Assembly: GCA_903872255.1 (NCBI GenBank)
Contig: CAIQJW010000182.1
Span: 1-20,236 of the forward strand
Direction: 5' to 3'
Source: an uncultured delta proteobacterium
Lineage (GTDB): Bacteria; Desulfobacterota; Syntrophorhabdia; Syntrophorhabdales; Syntrophorhabdaceae
Length of the DNA: 20,236 bases
How positions within the stretch are numbered: the stretch's first letter is position 1; every line of letters starts with the position of its first letter. Below, in pieces: positions 14,539 to 20,236 of the stretch. Under the pieces are notes generated by a model. It was not told where the DNA came from. It did not search any database and saw only the letters and a program-made list of their open reading frames with translations. The translations under genes and the position numbers were made by a program.

Positions 14539-14544
14539 TACGCA

Positions 14545-14814
14545 ATGAAGATCGAGATAAAGGTCATACCGAATGCCAGGCGGCGTGTGTTCGCGCGGGA
14601 TGGATCGAACATAACGGTGCGTCTTACGTCCCAGCCGCTCGAAGGCAAGGCCAATGACGAATTGATAAGGTATCTATCCGAAATCCTCAAGGTCAGGAAA
14701 TCGGCAATAAAGATCGTCCGGGGCGAAAAAGACAGGCGAAAGGTCGTTGAAATTCCAATAGATGAAGGGGAGTTCAATACCCTGTTTTGTGATACCGTAA
14801 GGCGCGAGGCGTAA
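14545..14814 (+). CDS. yggU: DUF167 (YggU) family protein
   Basis: The 89-aa protein has the DUF167 core: KVIPNARRR, then VRLTSQPLEGKANDELIRYL, SAIKIVRGEKDRRKVVEI. Its biochemical function is unknown. The final residues VRREA and the TAA stop are encoded by the first units of a heptamer repeat array (14797-14824), so the C terminus appears to have been set by the repeat. Native family members usually end near the preceding residues. Confidence 0.9.
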   Translation: MKIEIKVIPNARRRVFARDGSNITVRLTSQPLEGKANDELIRYLSEILKVRKSAIKIVRGEKDRRKVVEIPIDEGEFNTLFCDTVRREA

Positions 14815-14949
14815 GGCGCGAGGCGTTTAAGAATGTGGCCATGTTTAGCACTTGATTCCGGAGAGCCGGTGCGGTCATGCGCGTGGAAAAAATCCCGCAG
14901 GTTGAACTGGCCCTTAACGCCTTACACCTTACGCTTTACGCCTTACGCC
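14797..14949. repeat. Heptamer-repeat block with inverted ends after yggU
   Basis: The left array is GTAAGGC, GCGAGGC, GTAAGGC, GCGAGGC (14797-14824). The right array is CGCCTTA, CACCTTA, CGCTTTA, CGCCTTA (14918-14945) plus CGCC. GTAAGGC is the complement of GCCTTAC, so the arrays are inverted around about 93 bases that show no gene. The interior does not resemble that of the block at 4506-4670. The left array overlaps the end of yggU. After the right array come eight A residues, not a T run, so this is not an intrinsic terminator for yggU. Nothing else is seen between 14815 and the promoter at 14985. Confidence 0.75.
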
Positions 14950-14984
14950 AAAAAAAAGGCAAGAGTTACAACAGGTTAATTTAC

Positions 14985-15014
14985 TTGACAACAAAATGGT
15001 AAACTCTTTATATT
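14985..15014 (+). promoter_or_regulatory. Promoter of the yceD-rpmF-plsX-fab operon
   Basis: A perfect -35 TTGACA (14985-14990) is followed by 18 bases and TATATT (15009-15014), or by 16 bases and TTTATA (15007-15012). The expected start near 15020 leaves a leader of about 20 bases with AGAAGG before the TTG start. No FapR- or FadR-like operator was recognised. Confidence 0.7.
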
Positions 15015-15039
15015 ATCTATCTTTAAAAGAAGGCAGCTT

Positions 15040-15555
15040 TTGTTGATACGACTTTCAGAAATAGAAGATACACAAATCCTGAAGGGTGAAATGGATATTG
15101 CTGAGTTCCCGAGAACGGACGACATAGATTTCAGGTTGCTGAAACCGGTGTGCTATGAGCTTTCGGTCGCAAAGTTCGATGATACCGTCACGATCGACGG
15201 GGCCTTAGATGTTTCGGCCTCGCTCGCGTGCGGCCGGTGCCTCGAAGAATTCGATATCGAGCTTTCCGTCACAATGTCCATCAAACTCGTACCCGGGACA
15301 GAGCTTCCTGATTCGCCCGAGATGGAACTTCGCGGCGAAGACCTGGATATCTATTATTACGAAGGTGATGAAATAAACATCGATCCTTTCATCTACGAGG
15401 AGGTAATACTCAACATGCCCGTGCGGCCGCTCTGCAGCGAGGCATGCAAGGGCATCTGTCCTCAATGCGGAAAGAATAAGAACACCGAACAATGCGATTG
15501 CCCCGAGGCGCCTTTGAGCCTTCTCGGAGAAAACTTGAAATCTTTCTTAAATTAA
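15040..15555 (+). CDS. yceD: DUF177 (YceD) family protein
   Basis: This 171-aa protein is normally encoded directly before rpmF and implicated in 23S rRNA metabolism. It contains ASLACGRCLEEFD, a central acidic region EDLDIYYYEGDEINIDPFIYEEVILNMP (seen in full at about residues 105-132), and a Cys-rich end CSEACKGICPQCG to CDC that probably binds zinc. The start is one of two adjacent TTG codons (15040 or 15043) behind AGAAGG at 15028-15033. The gene begins the fatty-acid operon. Confidence 0.92.
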   Translation: MLIRLSEIEDTQILKGEMDIAEFPRTDDIDFRLLKPVCYELSVAKFDDTVTIDGALDVSASLACGRCLEEFDIELSVTMSIKLVPGTELPDSPEMELRGEDLDIYYYEGDEINIDPFIYEEVILNMPVRPLCSEACKGICPQCGKNKNTEQCDCPEAPLSLLGENLKSFLN

Positions 15556-15569
15556 CAAGGAGTCTAATC

Positions 15570-15752
15570 ATGGCCGTACCAAAACGAAAAACTGCGAAGG
15601 CAAGACGGGATAAAAGGCGTACTCATTATACAGCATCCCCTGTTACGGTCGTGGCTTGCCCAAATTGCAAAGAGCCGAAGCTTCCGCACAATGTCTGCCC
15701 GAAGTGCGGAATGTACAAAGGAAAACAGTATATAGCAACCGAGGAAACCTGA
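15570..15752 (+). CDS. rpmF: 50S ribosomal protein L32
   Basis: The 60-aa protein begins MAVPKRKTAKARRDKRRTHY, the conserved L32 N terminus, and carries a zinc ribbon CPNCKEPKLPHNVCPKCG (two CxxC pairs). ATG at 15570 follows AAGGAG. It is the zinc-binding form of L32. The plsX start lies 6 bases after its stop. Confidence 0.98.
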   Translation: MAVPKRKTAKARRDKRRTHYTASPVTVVACPNCKEPKLPHNVCPKCGMYKGKQYIATEET

Positions 15753-15758
15753 TAAGGG

Positions 15759-16769
15759 ATGATACGGATTGCTGTTGACGGAATGGGTGGCGATTTTGCC
15801 CCCCTTGAGATCGTTAAAGGCGCACAATCAATTTCCCGTGACGGCCTCGCTTCTATAGTTCTCGTCGGCGATGTCGAAAAAATGAAACCGTTCGTAACGG
15901 ACCGTGCCAATCTCGACATGGTCCATGCGTCCGTCTGCGTGGACATGGACGAAACCCCGTCCAACGCCTTGAGGAAAAAACGGGATTCATCGATGAACCG
16001 CGCGTTCGAACTGCACAAGACGGGCGAAGTTGACGCCGTGGTCTCGGCGGGCAATTCCGGTGCTGCGATGGCGTTTGCCATTTTCACCCTGGGCAGGATC
16101 CCGGGGGTTGACAGGCCCGCCATTGCGACGATTCACCCGCGTATTGGCGAGGGGGTTTCCATACTTCTCGATGCAGGGGGTACCGTTGACTGCAAACCGA
16201 CGCACCTCGCCCAGTTTGCACTGATGGGCAACGCGCTTGCCTCTTCAGTCCTGGGGATCGATTCACCCCGGGTCGGAATACTCTCAAACGGGGAAGAAGA
16301 GACAAAAGGCAACGAACTGACGCGGGAGGCCCATGCCCTGATCAAGGAGTTGGGGTTCAATTATCTCGGGTACATTGAGGGAACCGATATGTATAATGGC
16401 AGGACCGACGTCGTGGTAAGTGATGGTTTTGTCGGGAACATAGCGCTCAAGATCAGTGAAGGTGTTGCGGACCTGATCTTTGCATTTTTCAAGGAGGGCA
16501 TCCAGCACAGTCTCAAGGCAAAGATGGGATATCTCCTGCTGAAAGACCTTTTCAAGGAATTCCAGAAAAAGGCCGACTACTCGGAAACCGGCGGCGCCCC
16601 TCTTCTTGGCGTTGACGGGGTCTCGATCATCTGCCATGGAAAATCAAATGAAAAAGCCATGCGTAACGCAATACTCCTGGCGAAAAAATTTGTGGAAAAA
16701 GGCCTCACGGAATCGATAAGAGAAACCATGCGGGACTACCAATCGATGCAGAAAGTAAAGGAGAGGTAA
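15759..16769 (+). CDS. plsX: Phosphate acyltransferase PlsX
   Basis: PlsX converts acyl-ACP and phosphate to acyl-phosphate, the acyl donor for glycerol-3-phosphate acylation in phospholipid synthesis. The 336-aa protein begins IRIAVDGMGGDFAP and contains VSAGNSGAAMAFA, ILSNGEEETKGNEL, GYIEGTDMYNGRTDVVVSDGF (seen as IEGTDMYNGRTDVVV) and SETGGAPLLGVDG. Length and motifs are standard. It is followed after only three bases by an acyl-CoA dehydrogenase instead of the usual fabH. Confidence 0.97.
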   Translation: MIRIAVDGMGGDFAPLEIVKGAQSISRDGLASIVLVGDVEKMKPFVTDRANLDMVHASVCVDMDETPSNALRKKRDSSMNRAFELHKTGEVDAVVSAGNSGAAMAFAIFTLGRIPGVDRPAIATIHPRIGEGVSILLDAGGTVDCKPTHLAQFALMGNALASSVLGIDSPRVGILSNGEEETKGNELTREAHALIKELGFNYLGYIEGTDMYNGRTDVVVSDGFVGNIALKISEGVADLIFAFFKEGIQHSLKAKMGYLLLKDLFKEFQKKADYSETGGAPLLGVDGVSIICHGKSNEKAMRNAILLAKKFVEKGLTESIRETMRDYQSMQKVKER

Positions 16770-16772
16770 TAT

Positions 16773-17936
16773 ATGGATTATTTTTTATCTGAAGATCAGA
16801 AAAACATCCAGAAACTGGCGCGAAGAATAGCTGAAGAAAAGATTGTGCCCGTTCGTGCGGAGCTCGATGAAAGCCAGCAGTTTCCCTGGGAGATAATGAA
16901 ACACTGTGCCCAGGCGGGTCTTTTCGGGATCAGTATTCCCGAGGAATACGGCGGGATGGGAGGCGGGTCTTTCGAGAACTGTATTGTTGTCGAGGAGCTC
17001 AGCAAGGCATGCCTCGGTGTTTCCGTGACCTATGCAGCGAGCCTTCTTGGCGCCTACCCTATTCTGCTTGGCGCCTCCGAGGAATTGAAAAAGAAATATC
17101 TTCCCCAGATAGCAAGCGGCGAGAGACTCGCTGCTTTCGGCCTTACGGAAGCCAATGCCGGTTCCGATGCACAGAGCATTCGAACCGAGGCAAAGAAGAA
17201 CGGGGACTACTATATCATCAACGGCACCAAGCAATGGATCACGAACGGCGGCGAGGCCGAGATCTATACCGTTGTGGCGATGACGGACCGCAGTAAAGGC
17301 GGTAGGGGCGCAACCGCATTTATTCTTGAAAAAGGCATGGATGGCTTTACTTTCGGCAAAAAAGAGAACAAGCTCGGGATCAGGGCATCGGCCACCCGGG
17401 AGCTGGTATTTCAGGATTGCAAAGTTCCGAAGGAAAATGTTATAGGTAGAGAAGGTCTGGGCTTTATCCTGACCATGAGAACTTTCGACAGGACACGTCC
17501 GGGCATTGGTGCGCAGGCAGTCGGGGTGGCCGATGCTGCACTCGATGAGGCCGTACAGTATGCGCGTGAGAGAGAACAGTTCGAAAAGAAAATAATCTCT
17601 TTTCAGGCGATACAGCATATGCTGGCCGATATGGCAATACAGGTGGAGGCGGCACGCGCACTCGTATATGCCGTGGCCAGGTACATTGACAGCAATCCCA
17701 GGGATTTCTCGAAAGTATCTGCCATGAGCAAGGTTTTTCCCAGTGACGTGGCAATGAAGGTCGTCATCGACGCGATACAGGTCTTCGGCGGCTACGGGTA
17801 TATGAAAGAATACCCGGTCGAGAAGATGATGCGTGACGCGAAGATACTTCAGATATACGAAGGAACGAACCAGATCCAGAGAAACATTATCGGGCTCGAG
17901 CTTATCAAGCAATCGGCCTCGAAGAAGAGATCGTAA
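16773..17936 (+). CDS. Acyl-CoA dehydrogenase family protein in the fab operon
   Basis: This is a 387-aa FAD enzyme of the short/medium-chain acyl-CoA dehydrogenase type, which forms trans-2-enoyl thioesters from acyl thioesters. Visible are FGISIPEEYGGMG, GLTEANAGSDA, IINGTKQWITNGG, KLGIRASATRELVFQDCKVP (as LGIRASATREL), AREREQF and QIYEGTNQIQR with the catalytic Glu at about 363, plus GGYGYMKEYPVEK. All expected flavin and base residues are present, so it should be active. AAGGAGAGG precedes the ATG. Position between plsX and fabD, with no fabH, is unusual; the substrate could be acyl-CoA or acyl-ACP. No electron-transfer flavoprotein genes are nearby. Confidence 0.95.
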   Translation: MDYFLSEDQKNIQKLARRIAEEKIVPVRAELDESQQFPWEIMKHCAQAGLFGISIPEEYGGMGGGSFENCIVVEELSKACLGVSVTYAASLLGAYPILLGASEELKKKYLPQIASGERLAAFGLTEANAGSDAQSIRTEAKKNGDYYIINGTKQWITNGGEAEIYTVVAMTDRSKGGRGATAFILEKGMDGFTFGKKENKLGIRASATRELVFQDCKVPKENVIGREGLGFILTMRTFDRTRPGIGAQAVGVADAALDEAVQYAREREQFEKKIISFQAIQHMLADMAIQVEAARALVYAVARYIDSNPRDFSKVSAMSKVFPSDVAMKVVIDAIQVFGGYGYMKEYPVEKMMRDAKILQIYEGTNQIQRNIIGLELIKQSASKKRS

Positions 17937-17956
17937 CGTGAGATGCTGATCTCGCG
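17937..17956 (+). other. Intercistronic stem-loop before fabD
   Basis: CGTGAGAT (17937-17944), loop GCTG and ATCTCGCG (17949-17956) form an eight-pair stem with one G-U pair, starting at the base after the dehydrogenase stop codon. No T run follows, so it is more likely an mRNA processing or stability element than a terminator. Confidence 0.5.
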
Positions 17957-17992
17957 AGGAAAACGACTATCTTAACCGGCGAGTGAGGATAA

Positions 17993-18931
17993 ATGAAAAA
18001 GACAGGAATAGTATTTCCGGGACAGGGATCCCAGTATATCGGCATGGGCAGGGACCTGTATGACAGGTTCGATTATGTCCGCGATCTGTTTGACGCGGCC
18101 GACCAGGCCCTTGGATTTCCTATTGCGGACCTGTGTTTTAACGGGCCGGAAGACGAGTTGCGGCAGACGTACAACACTCAGCCGTCACTGCTTCTCGTAA
18201 GTTTCGCCGTCTACCAGGTATTGATAAGAGAAACCGGGCTCGTCCCTGTGCTTATGGCCGGCCATAGCCTTGGAGAATATACGGCGCTTACGGCAAGCGG
18301 GTTTTTTACCTTTGAAGAAGCCCTCGCGATCACAAGAAAGAGGGGACTCCTTATGGAAGAAGCCTGCCCGAAGGGAAAAGGCGGGATGGTCGCCTTGATC
18401 GGGGCCGACATGGCAAAGATAGGGCCGGTCCTTACCGAGATATCCCATGATGATTATGTCGCCGTCCCGGCAAACCTTAATTCCGCCGAACAGGTCGTTC
18501 TGTCAGGGGATGCCGATGCACTGAAAGAGGCGGTCGAAAAGCTTAAAGGGATAGGATACAAGAAAGCGGTCTTTTTGAACGTTTCGGGCCCGTTCCATTC
18601 ACCGCTCATGAAAGCGGCGGCGGACAGGCTTAAAACTGAGCTCGCTTCACTTAGCCACGGCGATCTCGCAGTTCCTGTTATTTTCAATGTTGACGCGGTC
18701 CCGGGGACAGACAAGGCAGACATCGTCGATAAGCTGTACCGCCAGATGTTCTCGCCTGTTAAGTGGGAAAGGTCCGTTAAGAAGATGGGTGACGAGGGCA
18801 TAGAGGTGATCCTTGAGGTCGGCCCGCAGAAGATCCTCGCCAATCTCGTGAAACGGATCGTCCCCGATATCTCGTGCATGAGCGTCGAAACATTCGATGA
18901 TATCGAATCAGCAAAGGGGCTTCTCGGATGA
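17993..18931 (+). CDS. fabD: Malonyl-CoA:ACP transacylase
   Basis: FabD loads malonyl groups from CoA onto ACP for chain elongation. The 312-aa protein shows VFPGQGSQYIGMG at the N terminus, the nucleophile Ser92 in GHSLGEYTAL, the catalytic His202 in GPFHSPLM, and Q63 in NTQPSLLLVS (oxyanion region). GAGGA lies before the ATG. Its stop overlaps the fabG start by four bases. Confidence 0.97.
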   Translation: MKKTGIVFPGQGSQYIGMGRDLYDRFDYVRDLFDAADQALGFPIADLCFNGPEDELRQTYNTQPSLLLVSFAVYQVLIRETGLVPVLMAGHSLGEYTALTASGFFTFEEALAITRKRGLLMEEACPKGKGGMVALIGADMAKIGPVLTEISHDDYVAVPANLNSAEQVVLSGDADALKEAVEKLKGIGYKKAVFLNVSGPFHSPLMKAAADRLKTELASLSHGDLAVPVIFNVDAVPGTDKADIVDKLYRQMFSPVKWERSVKKMGDEGIEVILEVGPQKILANLVKRIVPDISCMSVETFDDIESAKGLLG

Positions 18932-19653
18932 ATGGAAAAGTGACCATCGTGACCGGCGCAGCCCAGGGGATCGGCAGAGCGATAGCCGAACTGCTCGCCG
19001 AAAAAGGCAGCGATATCGTCATTTTCGATATAATTGACGGATCGGAAGCTGTTGCCGCCATAGAGGGTAAAGGCAGACGGTGCGCATTCTATAACGTGGA
19101 TGTATCGGATTTTCAGGCAGCCGCGGCGGCCATCGACCAGGTTACAAAGGACATGGGAAAGATCGATAATCTCGTAAATAACGCGGGCATTACGATAGAC
19201 AAGCTCCTCGTCCGGATGAAAGAGGAAGACTGGGACCGGGTCATCAGGGTCAACCTCAAAAGCGTCTTTAACTGCACAAAGGCGGTCATCCGGCATATGC
19301 TTAAAACGGGCGGGAGCATTGTCAATATCTCTTCGGTAACCGGGGTCATGGGTAATCCCGGGCAGGCGAACTATGCCGCAAGCAAGGCGGGAATTATCGG
19401 CTTTACAAAAAGCGTCGCAAAGGAATATGCAGAGCGCTCGATCAGGGTCAATGCAGTGGCACCCGGATTTATCCGTACTAAGATGACGGACATTCTCGAC
19501 GAAAAAGCTAAAGAAGCGATGTTTGCCGCAATTCCCTTGAAACGCCTTGGCGAGCCCGAAGATGTTGCAAATGTGGTATATTTCCTGCTTTCGAAATATA
19601 GCAGTTACGTTACGGGTGAGGTAATAAACGTAAACGGCGGATTGCATATGTAA
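18928..19653 (+). CDS. fabG: 3-oxoacyl-ACP reductase
   Basis: FabG is an NADPH-dependent ketoreductase of the SDR family that reduces 3-oxoacyl-ACP. The 241-aa protein has TGAAQGIGRAIAE (cofactor loop), NVDVSD, LVNNAGIT, the catalytic triad Ser136 (NISSVTG), Tyr149 and Lys153 (YAASKAG), and the C-terminal INVNGGLHM. The residues match E. coli FabG with an offset of two. It is translationally coupled to fabD. The 81-base gap to acpP has only weak pairing potential. Confidence 0.97.
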   Translation: MNGKVTIVTGAAQGIGRAIAELLAEKGSDIVIFDIIDGSEAVAAIEGKGRRCAFYNVDVSDFQAAAAAIDQVTKDMGKIDNLVNNAGITIDKLLVRMKEEDWDRVIRVNLKSVFNCTKAVIRHMLKTGGSIVNISSVTGVMGNPGQANYAASKAGIIGFTKSVAKEYAERSIRVNAVAPGFIRTKMTDILDEKAKEAMFAAIPLKRLGEPEDVANVVYFLLSKYSSYVTGEVINVNGGLHM

Positions 19654-19734
19654 TTTTCAGCCCTCGGTCAAACCTCACAATGACGGTCGCCGGGGCGAAG
19701 TTCAGGAAGTTTTAATAAAATAGGAGGTGGCTTA

Positions 19735-19974
19735 ATGTCAGTAACTGAAAAAGTCAAGCAGATGATCGTGGATCAGCTCGGGGTAAGTGAATCAGAAGTT
19801 GTTCCGGAAGCAAAATTTATTGATGACCTCGGCGCCGATTCTCTCGATATTGTTGAGCTTATCATGGCACTGGAAGACGAGTACAGCATTGAGATCCCTG
19901 ATGAGGATGCCGAGAAAATGGAGACCGTTGGAGACGCTATCAGGTACATAGAAGAACGCCTGGCGGGCAAATAA
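19735..19974 (+). CDS. acpP: Acyl carrier protein
   Basis: The 79-aa acidic protein carries the phosphopantetheine attachment Ser36 in LGADSLDIVEL. It begins MSVTEKVKQMIVDQLGV and ends YIEERLAGK. A strong AGGAGGTGG site precedes the ATG, fitting the high expression expected of ACP. It shuttles acyl chains among FabD, FabG, FabF and PlsX, all encoded here. Confidence 0.98.
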   Translation: MSVTEKVKQMIVDQLGVSESEVVPEAKFIDDLGADSLDIVELIMALEDEYSIEIPDEDAEKMETVGDAIRYIEERLAGK

Positions 19975-19990
19975 TTTAAAGAGGTGCCAG

Positions 19991-20236
19991 TTGAAAAGAA
20001 GGGTTGTCATTACCGGTGTCGGTCTTGTGACGCCAGTAGGTGTCGGCATAGACAATGTCTGGAAACGGCTTCTCAACGGAGAGTCCGGGATCGCACCGCT
20101 AACCAGATTTGACGTTACGCAGCATGATACGAAAATAGCCGGTGAGGTAAAGGATTTCAAGGCCGAGGAATTCATGTCGGTCAAGGAATTGAAAAGGATG
20201 GACCTGTTCATCCAGTACGCACTTGCCGCGACAAAG
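19991..20236 (+). CDS. fabF: Beta-ketoacyl-ACP synthase II, N-terminal part
   Basis: This condensing enzyme elongates acyl-ACP with malonyl-ACP. Only the first 82 codons fall in the window, and the frame is open to the last base. They read KRRVVITGVGLVTPVGVG, then GESGIAPLTRFDVTQ, KIAGEVKDF and KELKRMDLFIQYA, which are typical of FabF. The catalytic Cys-His-His residues lie beyond the window. The start is TTG with GAGGTG four bases upstream and 16 bases after the acpP stop. Confidence 0.95.
   Translation, partial: MKRRVVITGVGLVTPVGVGIDNVWKRLLNGESGIAPLTRFDVTQHDTKIAGEVKDFKAEEFMSVKELKRMDLFIQYALAATK

Noticed and set aside
16785..17912. 375-codon ORF antisense to the acyl-CoA dehydrogenase
   Set aside because: It mirrors a well-supported gene. 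Long antisense frames are expected from the codon bias, and the protein shows no known motif.
18454..19647. 397-codon ORF antisense to fabD and fabG
   Set aside because: Both sense genes have complete active sites; the antisense product spans two genes and has no motif.
19654..19734. Attenuator or riboswitch between fabG and acpP
   Set aside because: Only a bulged six-pair stem could be drawn, with a long loop and no T run; the strong ribosome site explains the gap adequately.

Overview
This window looks like the chromosome of an anaerobic bacterium, most plausibly a Desulfobacterota-like (former deltaproteobacterial) lineage. That is an inference from gene content: a NIL-domain ferredoxin beside a UPF0280 protein, MtaB, a Sua5-type enzyme, TatA, and an acyl-CoA dehydrogenase inside the fatty-acid operon. 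No rRNA or species-specific marker is present. Almost everything is housekeeping, densely packed, and mostly on the + strand. No phage, insertion sequence or CRISPR array was seen.

Layout. Positions 1-700 hold the 3' end of a spermidine-synthase-like gene, a short heptamer repeat and tRNA-Gly(CCC). Positions 913-4495 hold a Cys-rich membrane protein, a thioredoxin reductase, a secreted protein resembling a degenerate amidase, rph and rdgB. Positions 4500-4750 hold a heptamer-repeat block and tRNA-Glu(CTC) on the minus strand. Next come tatA and a Sua5-type t6A synthase. A 230-270 bp AT-rich gap follows, with a DnaA-box-like palindrome. Positions 6364-8009 hold a small lipoprotein with no canonical start codon, a zinc-ribbon protein, a 54-aa ORF and ftsY. 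On the minus strand lie purN, prmA and a HTH/periplasmic-binding-like regulator (8022-10414). Divergent from that regulator is a tight sulfur-type operon (10486-14146): UPF0280 protein, NIL-ferredoxin, cysteine desulfurase, mtaB. yggT and yggU follow, then a second heptamer-repeat block (14797-14949). A strong promoter then opens the fatty-acid/phospholipid operon: yceD, rpmF, plsX, acyl-CoA dehydrogenase, fabD, fabG, acpP, fabF (cut by the window end).

How the parts fit. The most interesting block is 9533-14146. A one-component regulator whose ligand domain resembles oxyanion-binding proteins faces an operon that pairs two protein families linked to sulfide-dependent homocysteine synthesis in methanogens with a sulfur-mobilising desulfurase and a sulfur-inserting tRNA enzyme. 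Sua5 makes the t6A that MtaB then methylthiolates. In the fatty-acid operon an acyl-CoA dehydrogenase sits exactly where fabH normally sits. Heptanucleotide tandem repeats recur at three gene ends and look like a dispersed family.
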